A DNA stretch of 38,942 nucleotides from Alphaproteobacteria bacterium (GTDB lineage: Bacteria; Pseudomonadota; Alphaproteobacteria; Rhizobiales; Aestuariivirgaceae), in assembly GCA_024640405.1 (NCBI GenBank), contig JAHEFB010000043.1, forward strand, positions 1 through 38,942, read 5' to 3'. Shown one piece after another: positions 18,382-27,176 of the stretch (position 1 is the stretch's first letter; every line of letters begins with the position of its first letter). Position numbers and translations under genes: made by a program. The notes under the pieces are model-generated. The model was not told the origin of the DNA. It saw only the letters and a program-made list of their open reading frames with translations, and ran no database searches.

Positions 18382-19053
18382 TCACCCGCCGTAGTCTTTC
18401 AATCCCTCAATATCCAGAACCTTTAGCCCGGTCGGTATCAGCGTGATCAGACCGTCATTGGCCAGTATCTGCAGAGATTTGTTGGTGATCTGGCGCGAGA
18501 TTCCGGCAAAAACACCCAGGTCTTCTTGCGGCATTTCGATTTCGGCAGGCGTGCGGGGAAACAACACCGGATTGTACATCGCCGCTATGGTGTGCGCCAA
18601 CCTGACCACGGCGCTGCTGGTCCGGTCGCGGCCGACAATGGCAATGAACTGCCCCAGCCGTTCATTTAACAATTGTACAAGGAATCGATTGAAGCCGACC
18701 GAATTTGCGAACAGCCAGCGGAACGTGTCGCCACGCATGATGGCGACCTCAGCATCCGTGACCGCGACAACATCATAGCGGCGCGCCTCGTCCTTGATAA
18801 TCGAACCTTCACCAAACCACCCGCCCCCCAGAATGGCCGACACGCCAGCCACCTGGCCCGTGTCGGATACATGACCAACCCGCAACACACCTTCGATGAC
18901 ACCATGCCAGGCATCCAGATAATCAGAAAAGTGCGCAACGTGCTGGCCGCGCTCAAAGGTCTTCATTCTGACACCCGCCGCCGCTTGCGGAAGTTCATCC
19001 TGTGTCAGGGCGTCGGCCCAGACCGCAATGTCGGTCAGTTCTTGTGGTGTCAT
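18382..19053 (-). CDS. Crp/Fnr family transcriptional regulator
   Basis: A 223-residue regulator with an N-terminal cyclic-nucleotide-binding-type beta barrel (FERGQHVAHFSDYLDAWHGV, then GWFGEGSIIKD) and a C-terminal winged helix with the recognition region MPQEDLGVFAGISRQITNKS. It has no cysteine in the chosen form, so it is not an Fnr-type iron-sulfur sensor. The frame is open to 19167, overlapping the oxidoreductase gene; ATG 19053 avoids this and leaves 25 bp between the genes. It is probably co-transcribed with the oxidoreductase and a good candidate to control it and the downstream ligase/ABC operon. Confidence 0.88.
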   Translation of the reverse strand: MTPQELTDIAVWADALTQDELPQAAAGVRMKTFERGQHVAHFSDYLDAWHGVIEGVLRVGHVSDTGQVAGVSAILGGGWFGEGSIIKDEARRYDVVAVTDAEVAIMRGDTFRWLFANSVGFNRFLVQLLNERLGQFIAIVGRDRTSSAVVRLAHTIAAMYNPVLFPRTPAEIEMPQEDLGVFAGISRQITNKSLQILANDGLITLIPTGLKVLDIEGLKDYGG

Positions 19054-19078
19054 GCTTTCGCCGTTTGGACCCCTTCGT

Positions 19079-22000
19079 TCATTCAGCCGCCAGGAACACC
19101 GGAGCCCGCGATTTGCCGGCCCTGAAGGCGTCGAGCATTGTCGCTTGACGAGTTTTAGCATCGACAACGTGGCGTTCTTTCACGTGTCCATAGCCGCGGA
19201 TATCTTCCGGCACCGACGCAATTTCAACAGCAAGTTCCAGATTTGCACATTTGAGCCCTGACAACACCACAGCCATTGTGTCGCGATAATCGGCAATCAG
19301 GCGACGCTCCATCCGACGTTCTTCAGTCCGGCCGAAAGGATCAAATGCCGTACCGCGCAGGCCCTTGAGTTTTGCCAGGACGGAGAATGCCTGCATCATC
19401 CAGGGGCCAAATTCCTGTTTCTGCAGGTGTCCGGTTTCCGCGTCGCGCCTGGCCAGCAGAGGCGGCGCAAGGTGATGCCGAATCTCGTAGTCACCCTTGA
19501 ACTTTGCGGCAACTGACTTTGCGAACGATCCGTCCGAGTAGAGCCGGGCCACTTCATACTCATCCTTGTAGGCCATCAGCTTGAACAGATAACGTGCGAC
19601 GGCTCCCGTCAGCTTCTCCGAACCTTTCACCACCGCGGTTTCGCGGGTTCGCACCTGATCGACAAAACTTCGATAGGATTGCGCATAAGCAGCATTCTGA
19701 TAAGCCGTCAGGAAATCCGCCCGCCGGTTGATTTCATCATCCAGGGTTTTCTGATTTTCGTCTCTCTGCTCGATTCCCGCCGAAATCACAGCCTCTACGG
19801 CCGGCAAATCCTGCGCAGCCCGCCTGCCCCACAAAAACGCCTGCTGATTCATCTTGATGGCAACGCCATTCAGTTCGATGGCGCGGTTGATGGCTTCTTC
19901 GGACACCGGGATCAATCCCTGCTGCCAGGCATATCCAAGCGTGAACAGGTTGGAAGCAATGGAGTCTCCCATCAAAGCTGTCGCAATCCGCGTGGCGTCA
20001 ACAAATTCGGTCGCGCCACGCTTCGTGCGGGCCTCGATCTGTACCTGCATCTGCGACCCTGGCAGCCTGAAATCCGCGTCACGGGTAAATTGTGCCGGCA
20101 TCACTTCGTACGAGTTCACAACCGCATGGGTACGCGCGCGCGACGCACTCGACAAAATCCGCTCTGATGCCGACGTGACGATGTCACAGCCCAGCAGAAC
20201 ATCTGCACCACCCGCTGCAATTCGAATGGACGCAATCTCGTCCTGTGTATCAGCCAGTTTCAAATGCGTGACCACGGCGCCGTTCTTCTGCGAAAGGCCC
20301 GCCATATCAATCATGGCCACGCCTTTGCCGTCGAGCGTTGCCGCCATGCCAATCAGATGGCCAATGGTCACAACACCGGTGCCGCCAATCCCGGTGATCA
20401 TTATCGCCCATGGCTGATCCAGCGTCACCTGCTTTGGCTGCGGCAGAACCGGAAACGGCGTTGCTTGCGCATCAACCGGTCGCGACATGCCCTTGATCAA
20501 CTCACCGCCTTCAATGGTAACGAAACTCGGGCAAAAACCCTTCAGGCAGGAAAAATCCTTGTTGCAGGCTGACTGGTCGATCTGGCGCTTGCGGCCAAAC
20601 TCGGTTTCTTTCGGCGCAATTGCCACGCAGTTTGACTGCACTCCACAGTCGCCGCAGCCTTCACACACCAGTTCATTGATGAACACCCGCCGGTCGGGGT
20701 CGGGAAATGTACCGCGTTTGCGGCGCCTGCGTTTTTCGGCTGCACAAGTCTGATCGTAAATGATGCTGGAGACGCCCTCTACCTGCATCACCTCTTTTTG
20801 AACCGTTTGCAGTTCCGACCGGTGATGCACACTGACATGTTCCGGAAAACCCGCATTGGCGGGATACTTCCAGGGCTCATCGGTCACGATGGCAATACGA
20901 TCAACACCTTCGGCCCGCACCTGCCGGGCAATCTGCGGCACGCTCAATCCGCCTTCATGGGTCTGACCACCGGTCATGGCGACAGCATCATTGAACAGGA
21001 TCTTGTAGGTTATGTTCACTCCGGATGCGACGGCTGCCCTGATTGCCAGCAACCCGGAGTGATTGTAAGTTCCGTCACCGAGGTTCTGAAACACATGCTT
21101 GCGGGTCGAAAACGGTGCTTCACCGACCCAGTTGGCGCCTTCGCCGCCCATGTGTGTGGCCCCTTCGGTGTTGCGTTCGGGGATATACTGCACCATCCAG
21201 TGACAGCCGATGCCTGCGTAACCGCGACCGCCATCCGGCAGCACGGTTGACGAATTGTGCGGGCACCCGGAACAGAAATAGGGGATGCGCTGTGCCAGGT
21301 TTGGTGAATTACTGACATTGCCCATGGCTGCCTTGATGACGTCGAGCTTCTCTTCGATCTGTTTCGCCTTGCGCTTTTTCAACAGCCGCTCAGCTACTGC
21401 GATGGCAATCTGGTTGGGCTCCAGCGTACCCCAGGCCGGAAACAGCGTTTTTTCATTTTCGTCTTTTTTACCGATGACGATCGGCGCTTTTGCGTCGTTG
21501 CAAAGCTGCTCGCGAAGTTGGGATTCCAGCAGCGACCGCTTTTCTTCAACCACGATGACCAGATCAAGGCCCTCGGTGAAGTCATCGACAATTTTTGGGT
21601 CAAGCGGCCACACCATGGCCACCTTCAACAGACGCAAACCCAGTTTTGACGATGCCACTTCGTCGATGCCCAGATCATCAAGCGCCTGGCGTACATCCAG
21701 ATAGCTCTTGCCGGTCGATACGATACCGATTTTCGGTGCCTTGCCGCCCGACAGGACAATCTTGTCCAGTTTGTTGGCGCGCGCAAATGCCACCGCCGCG
21801 TAGCGCTTGTAGTTGTGAAGCCGGTATTCCTGTTCGAAGCGATCATCGGACGGGCGGATGTTTAATCCGCCCTCCGGCATTTCGAAATCCTTGGGCAAAT
21901 TGATCTTGATACGATCCGGAGACCCATCGGCAATACCGGCGGATTCAATATTGTCATGCACACATTTCAGGCCAACCCAGCAGCCCGAATAACGCGACAG

Positions 22001-22564
22001 CGCGAATCCGTAAATCCCGTAATCGAGTATTTCCTGAAGACCGGCGGGATGCAGGACCGGGATCATGGCATCCATCATGGCAAATTCCGACTGGTGTGGA
22101 ACGGTGGAGCTTTCGGCCCCATGATCATCACCCATCAGCGCCAGCACACCGCCGTGTTTGGAAGTTCCCGCCGAATTGGCGTGACGAAGTACATCTCCTG
22201 AACGGTCAACGCCGGGTCCCTTGCCGTACCATATCGAGAACACGCCATCATAGGCACCCTCACCGCGCATTTCGGCCTGCTGGGCTCCCCAAATTGCGGT
22301 GGCCGCGAGATCCTCGTTGATCCCGGGCTCAAACCGCACATTGGCCGGCTGGGTATACTTTACGGATTTCATGAATTGCAGGTCGAGCCCACCGACCGGC
22401 GAACCGCGATACCCGGTAACATATCCGGCAGTGTTCAACCCTTCGCGTTCATCACGGCTGTGTTGCATCAGGGTCAGCCGCACAATTGCCTGTGTACCCG
22501 TCAGAAATATCTGTGATTTCGAAAGGTCGAATTTATCGTCGAGCTTTACCGGCTTCAGTGCCAT
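19079..22564 (-). CDS. Indolepyruvate ferredoxin oxidoreductase, fused alpha-gamma form
   Basis: Decarboxylates aryl- or related 2-oxo acids to acyl-CoA, reducing a ferredoxin-like carrier, with thiamine diphosphate as cofactor. The 1161-residue chain begins with the pyrimidine-binding part (YVTGYRGSPVGGLD). A TPP-domain segment follows (PYFCSGCPHNSST, GIGCHWMVQ, LFNDAVAMTGGQ), then a cysteine cluster (LVCEGCGDCGVQSNC, plus CNKDFSCLKGFC) near residues 620-680. The gamma domain comes next (MITGIGGTGVVTIGHLIGMA), and a C-terminal helical region closes the chain. This is the single-chain form common in Proteobacteria. Start ATG has GGAG eight bases upstream. Substrate range is inferred from the family only. 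Confidence 0.95.
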   Translation of the reverse strand: MALKPVKLDDKFDLSKSQIFLTGTQAIVRLTLMQHSRDEREGLNTAGYVTGYRGSPVGGLDLQFMKSVKYTQPANVRFEPGINEDLAATAIWGAQQAEMRGEGAYDGVFSIWYGKGPGVDRSGDVLRHANSAGTSKHGGVLALMGDDHGAESSTVPHQSEFAMMDAMIPVLHPAGLQEILDYGIYGFALSRYSGCWVGLKCVHDNIESAGIADGSPDRIKINLPKDFEMPEGGLNIRPSDDRFEQEYRLHNYKRYAAVAFARANKLDKIVLSGGKAPKIGIVSTGKSYLDVRQALDDLGIDEVASSKLGLRLLKVAMVWPLDPKIVDDFTEGLDLVIVVEEKRSLLESQLREQLCNDAKAPIVIGKKDENEKTLFPAWGTLEPNQIAIAVAERLLKKRKAKQIEEKLDVIKAAMGNVSNSPNLAQRIPYFCSGCPHNSSTVLPDGGRGYAGIGCHWMVQYIPERNTEGATHMGGEGANWVGEAPFSTRKHVFQNLGDGTYNHSGLLAIRAAVASGVNITYKILFNDAVAMTGGQTHEGGLSVPQIARQVRAEGVDRIAIVTDEPWKYPANAGFPEHVSVHHRSELQTVQKEVMQVEGVSSIIYDQTCAAEKRRRRKRGTFPDPDRRVFINELVCEGCGDCGVQSNCVAIAPKETEFGRKRQIDQSACNKDFSCLKGFCPSFVTIEGGELIKGMSRPVDAQATPFPVLPQPKQVTLDQPWAIMITGIGGTGVVTIGHLIGMAATLDGKGVAMIDMAGLSQKNGAVVTHLKLADTQDEIASIRIAAGGADVLLGCDIVTSASERILSSASRARTHAVVNSYEVMPAQFTRDADFRLPGSQMQVQIEARTKRGATEFVDATRIATALMGDSIASNLFTLGYAWQQGLIPVSEEAINRAIELNGVAIKMNQQAFLWGRRAAQDLPAVEAVISAGIEQRDENQKTLDDEINRRADFLTAYQNAAYAQSYRSFVDQVRTRETAVVKGSEKLTGAVARYLFKLMAYKDEYEVARLYSDGSFAKSVAAKFKGDYEIRHHLAPPLLARRDAETGHLQKQEFGPWMMQAFSVLAKLKGLRGTAFDPFGRTEERRMERRLIADYRDTMAVVLSGLKCANLELAVEIASVPEDIRGYGHVKERHVVDAKTRQATMLDAFRAGKSRAPVFLAAE

Positions 22565-22591
22565 TACTCATACTCCGCATAATTCGAATAG

Positions 22592-22606
22592 GTCAGCAAT
22601 ACTGAC
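22592..22606. promoter_or_regulatory. Short inverted repeat upstream of the oxidoreductase gene
   Basis: GTCAG at 22592-22596 and CTGAC at 22602-22606 form a perfect inverted repeat with a five-base spacer, 28 bp before the oxidoreductase start. A TTGACG on the minus strand (22623-22628) could be a -35 element, which would place the repeat over the -10 region. Five-base arms are weak evidence for an operator. Confidence 0.25.
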
Positions 22607-22810
22607 ATATTTTTCCATCCCTCGTCAATTCAACTTTCATTACAAGTGTGTTGGAATTCCAGAGTTTCAGCAAGCCGCGACCCCGCCTGATGAAATCACT
22701 TGCCGCAAAGCAGCTATTGGGCTAATTCCCGGCCTACGGGGTTCTACTGGCCACCCCGTCAGGCATGTCGCCCAAGCGCCGTTCACTCTGTTATGGAGGG
22801 AACCCGCATT

Positions 22811-23620
22811 ATGGGCGACTTTTTTATTTCTGCTGAAGAACTGTCACACCGTCTGGCGACTGCCGAACCGGTGCGCATATTTGATGTACGCAGACCACCT
22901 GCCATCCAGCCGGAATCGAGATTTCTGCCGGCTAGCCGCTGGCGTAACCATATTGAAGTGCTTGAATGGGCCAAAGACATGTCGCGCGAAAACCTGATCG
23001 TTCTCAACTGCATGCACGGGCACAATGTATCACAGATAGCCACGGCCTTGCTCAGACAGCAGGGTTACAATGCCCGCGCGCTGGCGGGTGGTGTGGATGG
23101 ATGGATTGAGGCCGGCCTGCCGACAATAGGCCAGAACAAGCTCTGCCCGGTTGACGCCAGACCTGGCATATGGGTGACGCGCATCAATCCGAAGATTGAC
23201 CGTGTGGCCTGCCCCTGGTTGATTTCCCGCTTCATTGATCCGGATGCGGTGATCCAGTTTGCAGAAGCCGAATGGGTCAATGATATCGCAGAAGAACTTG
23301 GTGGCATCGCTTTCGATACGCCTGGCGCTGCCATTGAACATGATGGCGAGCTTTGCAGTTTCGACACACTGTTGCGCGAGTTTGACTTGAATGATCCGGC
23401 ACTCGCACAATTGGCAATCATGGTGCGAGGCGCCGACACCAACAGGAATGAACTCGCACCTGAGGCAGCAGGGCTGTTGTCAATCATGCTTGGAAATTCC
23501 ATCCTGGGCAAAACCGATCATGATGTCATGCGGCTCGGGTTCCCGGTCTACGACGCACTCTATGCGCGTCTCAGTTTATCCGGTGACGAAACCCACGGCT
23601 GGCAACCGATGTCGGATTGA
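22811..23620 (+). CDS. Rhodanese domain fused to ChrB C-terminal domain (chromate resistance)
   Basis: A 269-residue protein. The N-terminal third is a rhodanese fold with the active-site loop NCMHGHN (Cys in the sulfurtransferase position) and ALAGGVDGWIEAG. The rest matches the ChrB C-terminal domain (RINPKIDRVACPWLISRFI, AAIEHDGELCSFDTLL). The frame is open to 22700, but GGAGGG upstream of ATG 22811 and the domain boundary support this start. It lies 12 bp before chrA, so it is a chromate-resistance accessory protein by context. The usual ChrB N-terminal region is replaced by rhodanese. Confidence 0.87.
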   Translation: MGDFFISAEELSHRLATAEPVRIFDVRRPPAIQPESRFLPASRWRNHIEVLEWAKDMSRENLIVLNCMHGHNVSQIATALLRQQGYNARALAGGVDGWIEAGLPTIGQNKLCPVDARPGIWVTRINPKIDRVACPWLISRFIDPDAVIQFAEAEWVNDIAEELGGIAFDTPGAAIEHDGELCSFDTLLREFDLNDPALAQLAIMVRGADTNRNELAPEAAGLLSIMLGNSILGKTDHDVMRLGFPVYDALYARLSLSGDETHGWQPMSD

Positions 23621-23632
23621 GGGGCAGCAGCA

Positions 23633-24925
23633 ATGTCAGATCAAACAACCATCCCATTTCGCGACACTTTGCGGGTCTTTGCCCGTATAGGCTGTTTGTC
23701 GTTTGGCGGCCCGGCGGGCCAGATTGCGCTGATGCACCGTGAACTGGTCGAACAGCGCCCCTGGTTGAGTGAGCAGGAGTATCTGCGCGCCCTGAACTTC
23801 TGCATGCTGCTGCCCGGCCCCGAAGCCATGCAACTGGCAACCTATGCCGGCTGGCGATTGCATGGCGTGCGTGGCGGGTTGATGGCAGGCCTGCTGTTTG
23901 TCCTGCCGGGTGCAGCGGTCGTCCTCGCTATTTCGGTGCTCTACTCCCTGTTCGGCAAACTTCCCCTGGTCGAGGCCGTATTCTTTGGTATCAAGGCGGC
24001 CGTTCTGGCAATCGTCCTGGAGGCCTTGATCAAGGTCTCACGCCGGGCACTGAAAATTCCATGGCACTGGATGGTGGCCGTTGCAGCTTTCCTTGCCCTC
24101 TTCGTTTTCAACATACCCTTTCCCGCCGTGATTGCGATCGCCGGTTTCACCGGTTACCTGATGACAAGGCCGGACGAGGCCGGCGCTGCCTTGCAGCAGG
24201 TCACACCTGTGCCGGTACTGCAGACAGTTCGCACCGTACTGACCTGGCTGGTCATCTGGTTTACACCGATCGCAATCGTCGCCCTGACCATCTATCCGGA
24301 CCATCTGCTGGTCTCCGTTGGGCTGTTCTTCTCGAAACTGGCGGTCGTAACATTCGGCGGTGCCTATGCGGTTTTGGCCTATATGGGCCAGCAGGCTGTG
24401 GAAAATCATGGCTGGCTTACGGCCCCGCAGATGGTGGATGGGCTGGGCCTGGCGGAAACCACGCCGGGACCATTGATCCTGGTAACAGAGTTCGTGGGCT
24501 ATATGGCCGGATTTCGCGCATCAGGCCTGCAAGGATCTGTCACTGGCGGACTGGCAACGGCTATGATGGCTTTGTGGGTGACATTTGCACCGTGCTTCTT
24601 GTGGATATTTGCAGGCGCGCCCTACATCGAGCGCCTGGCCAATATGCCAAGACTGTCGGGAGCGCTAAGCGCCATAACTGCCGGTGTCGTTGGAGTGATT
24701 GCAAACCTTGCATTGTGGTTCGGGTTGCATGTGCTGTTTGGCGATCTGACAAAAATCGAAGCGGGGCCGGTAACCATGACATGGCCGGTATGGTCGAGTA
24801 TCAGCCTTGCGGCCCTTGGACTGTTTGTGATGTCGGCTGTGATGTTGCTGAAGCTGCACGCAGGACTGGCAAAGACCCTTGCAGTATGTGCTGTATTGGG
24901 AGCCGCGGCAGGATTTGTGACCTGA
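23633..24925 (+). CDS. chrA: Chromate transporter, CHR family
   Basis: Exports chromate from the cytoplasm. The 430 residues form two homologous halves of the long-chain CHR type: RIGCLSFGGPAGQIALMHRE and LNFCMLLPGPEAMQLATYAG in the first, KLAVVTFGGAYAVLAYM and GLGLAETTPGPLILVTEFVG in the second. Each half has about five or six membrane segments. A GAGGGG precedes the ATG. The gene follows rhodanese-chrB by 12 bp and ends 4 bp from the stop of a convergent gene. Confidence 0.95.
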   Translation: MSDQTTIPFRDTLRVFARIGCLSFGGPAGQIALMHRELVEQRPWLSEQEYLRALNFCMLLPGPEAMQLATYAGWRLHGVRGGLMAGLLFVLPGAAVVLAISVLYSLFGKLPLVEAVFFGIKAAVLAIVLEALIKVSRRALKIPWHWMVAVAAFLALFVFNIPFPAVIAIAGFTGYLMTRPDEAGAALQQVTPVPVLQTVRTVLTWLVIWFTPIAIVALTIYPDHLLVSVGLFFSKLAVVTFGGAYAVLAYMGQQAVENHGWLTAPQMVDGLGLAETTPGPLILVTEFVGYMAGFRASGLQGSVTGGLATAMMALWVTFAPCFLWIFAGAPYIERLANMPRLSGALSAITAGVVGVIANLALWFGLHVLFGDLTKIEAGPVTMTWPVWSSISLAALGLFVMSAVMLLKLHAGLAKTLAVCAVLGAAAGFVT

Positions 24926-24929
24926 ACGC

Positions 24930-25772
24930 CTACATGTCCAGTACGAAGACATGCATCAGTATTGCGCGATAGCCTTTGCGCATGTTGAAGGCTCGGGACA
25001 CATCCAGGTAATCGTCAAGACGAGCGATCTGCTTGCCATTGCTGTCGACGTAAAAGGCATTTCGGATGCGTTCGGGATGTAGATAGCGGCGCTGGACATT
25101 TGCATTATGCCCATCATCGGGATCGTGCAGAATGATCACGTCGCGATCCGTTGCGCCGCGTTCATTGACCCCAAAACCGGCCATGGTGGTCATGTGCCCG
25201 CCTATTTGCTGAAGGTCGCTGGACCGATTGCCCTCACGAAAAAAGCCAACCGAAATCCAGACACCCGCACCTTGTGCAAACTCCGACTTGATTTTGTACA
25301 TGTCAGGTGCGCCGATATTGCTCCGCGCCACATTGCGATATCGCCACAAGCCATGCGTTTCTATCGACGCGTTGTAGCCTGACTGCTTGATGAAGGACGA
25401 CAAGCCGTTAACGAATTTTTGCAGGTTCGTGCCGCCTTTCGGCGCCGTGGACATCAACCTGCTGCTGCCCAGTTCGGTTGCCACGCTTGCAACCTTTTCA
25501 ATTGTGCTCAATCCCCTGACGGGCAGCAGTTTCTTGTATCCACGCTGCTCTGCCAGCCAGACCAGAACGTTTGCCGTCGCCACAGGAACACAATACTTGC
25601 TGCCGCCATTGGGCAAACCCAGCCGTCGGTCGGTCTGCGAAAAATCCGGCATTCTATCCAGCCGTGACGTGTCATACGCCGCAGCACGCACCTCGCCGGT
25701 CACGCCGGCCAGCGCGATCCAGGTCGCAGCGGCCACCGCCAGTACAATATCAATCATTCGGCCAAGAACCAT
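24930..25772 (-). CDS. Secreted protein with a papain/C39-like Cys-His-Asp pattern
   Basis: A 280-residue exported protein: a hydrophobic stretch (MIDIVLAVAAATWIALAGV, then VRAAAYD) acts as signal peptide, from Met1 or Met6. I do not recognise a named family. The order of likely active residues fits a C39-like peptidase fold: Cys61 in SKYCVPVATANVLVWLA, His193 in GGHMTTMAGFGVN and Asp217 in IILHDPDDG. The Cys opens a long helix and the His comes before a beta strand, as in that fold. The gene stands alone, convergent with chrA and 84 bp from the acyl-CoA dehydrogenase stop. Function unknown; a periplasmic peptidase or binding protein is possible. Confidence 0.75.
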   Translation of the reverse strand: MVLGRMIDIVLAVAAATWIALAGVTGEVRAAAYDTSRLDRMPDFSQTDRRLGLPNGGSKYCVPVATANVLVWLAEQRGYKKLLPVRGLSTIEKVASVATELGSSRLMSTAPKGGTNLQKFVNGLSSFIKQSGYNASIETHGLWRYRNVARSNIGAPDMYKIKSEFAQGAGVWISVGFFREGNRSSDLQQIGGHMTTMAGFGVNERGATDRDVIILHDPDDGHNANVQRRYLHPERIRNAFYVDSNGKQIARLDDYLDVSRAFNMRKGYRAILMHVFVLDM

Positions 25773-25856
25773 TTTCTTGCAAAATCCCTGTTAGAAATCC
25801 TGCAATTACAGTATCCTGCCGACTACCAAGCCGCTGTTAATCCGGTAGCTACAATT

Positions 25857-27068
25857 TTAGCTATTTACCGGCCAGTCCCAGAAGTCATTGCCGCGTTTTT
25901 GATAATGCCGCGACAGCACCATCTTGTGGACCTCTGATGCGCCGTCGACCAGCCGTGCGCAGCGGGCATACCGGTAAATCCATTCAACCACACTGTCCTC
26001 TGAATACCCCTTGGCACCCAGCAGCTGCAGCGCCGTGTCGGCCGCATTGTGCAGGGTGTCGGCAACATGGACTTTCGCCATCGATACTTCTTTTTGAGCC
26101 TTTTCGCCCTTATCAATCAGCCAGGCAGCATGCATGGTCAGCAGCTTTCCTTTCTGAATGTCCGCCGCGACCTCACCCATCATGATTTGTATGGATTCGC
26201 GTTCCACCAGTTTCGATCCGAATGCCTCTCGTTTCGATACATATTCGTTGGCGATCTCCATGCACCGTTTCGCCCAGCCCAGCCAACGCATGCAATGGGT
26301 CAGGCGCGCTGGACCAAGACGTATCTGGGTTATTCTCAAGCCATCGCCTTCTTCCATGAGCCGGTTGGCCATAGGTATTTCAAGCCCATCGAACTCAAGT
26401 TCACACACGCCGCCATGTTCATCCGGCCCCATGTTTGCGATCCGGCGGACAATTCGCCAGCCGGGATCGTCCTTGTGGAACAGAAATGCCGACAGGCCAT
26501 TGCGCGGATCGTCGGAAGTCCGGGCCATCAAAATGAAATGAGAGGCAACGGCAGCGCCTGAAATAAACCACTTGCGACCCGAGATGATGTAGCGGTCATT
26601 CCTGCGCTCCGCCTTTGTCAGCATCATTCCTGCCGGATCGGATCCCGACCCCGGCGCCGGTTCAGTCATCACAAATGATGACCGTACTTCACCGTCAATG
26701 ATCGGCTGAAGCCACTTGTCCTTCATGTCTTCGCTTGCCAGCACCTTGTTGAGAACCGACATGTTGCCATCATCAGGTGCCTGGCAGTTCAAAATCACGG
26801 GCCCGAAGATGGATCGGGCTGCTTCTTCGTAAAACACCGCCCATTCTGCAACACTCAATCCCAGGCCGCCGCGCTCCTTCGGCATTTGCGGCGCCCACAA
26901 GCCTTCCTTACGGGCTTTTTCACGCATCGGCTTCAACAGCGACAGGCGGATATTTTCAAACTCGTTGAAATTGTCCCTGTCGTGTTCCAGCGGCAACACT
27001 TCGCCGGCGATAAAGTCCCGCACTCTCAATCTGAGCTTGTCGAGCTCCGGTGAAACTGTGAAGTCCAT
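25857..27068 (-). CDS. Acyl-CoA dehydrogenase
   Basis: An FAD enzyme that makes the alpha-beta double bond in an acyl-CoA. The 403 residues carry SFVMTEPAPGSGSDPAGM (FAD site), YIISGRKWFISGA, and the C-terminal helices with GAKGYSEDSVVEWIYRYA. The resemblance is to the larger ACAD10/11-type branch rather than short-chain enzymes, judged from the N-terminal RDFIAGEVLPLEHD. It lies downstream of an SDR gene, across a 98-bp gap with a large inverted repeat. The pair suggests beta-oxidation-like handling of an imported acid; substrate unknown. Confidence 0.93.
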   Translation of the reverse strand: MDFTVSPELDKLRLRVRDFIAGEVLPLEHDRDNFNEFENIRLSLLKPMREKARKEGLWAPQMPKERGGLGLSVAEWAVFYEEAARSIFGPVILNCQAPDDGNMSVLNKVLASEDMKDKWLQPIIDGEVRSSFVMTEPAPGSGSDPAGMMLTKAERRNDRYIISGRKWFISGAAVASHFILMARTSDDPRNGLSAFLFHKDDPGWRIVRRIANMGPDEHGGVCELEFDGLEIPMANRLMEEGDGLRITQIRLGPARLTHCMRWLGWAKRCMEIANEYVSKREAFGSKLVERESIQIMMGEVAADIQKGKLLTMHAAWLIDKGEKAQKEVSMAKVHVADTLHNAADTALQLLGAKGYSEDSVVEWIYRYARCARLVDGASEVHKMVLSRHYQKRGNDFWDWPVNS

Positions 27069-27112
27069 GGGATCTGCCTTTCCGGCTTTGAAGTCTTGTA
27101 TGTGCCTGAGTT

Positions 27113-27176
27113 GGTGGACTGGGTCATGAACTCATAAACAGGGTCAATATGGTATGAGTTCATTACCTAGTCCACC
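27113..27176. repeat. 64-bp imperfect inverted repeat between SDR and acyl-CoA dehydrogenase genes
   Basis: Arms of 24 bases (27113-27136 and 27153-27176) match at 22 positions around a 16-base loop; the inner 11 bases (27126-27136 and 27153-27163) are perfect. The right arm covers the last two codons and stop of the SDR gene. Each inner arm (ATGAACTCAT and ATGAGTTCAT) is itself nearly palindromic, with centres 28 bp apart, which would suit two regulator dimers. There is no U-tract on either side, so a simple terminator is unlikely. Confidence 0.85.

Noticed and set aside
19054..19167. N-terminal extension of the Crp/Fnr gene overlapping the oxidoreductase gene
   Set aside because: The extension is unlike the family, overlaps another gene by 89 bp, and ATG 19053 gives a normal length.
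22565..22810. Possible RNA gene between the oxidoreductase and chrB genes
   Set aside because: No cloverleaf or other conserved RNA structure could be folded by eye; treated as divergent promoter region.
27113..27176. Reading the near-palindrome as an ordinary intrinsic terminator
   Set aside because: There is no U-tract on either strand and the loop is 16 bases; the nested palindromic cores are better explained as operators or a repeat element.
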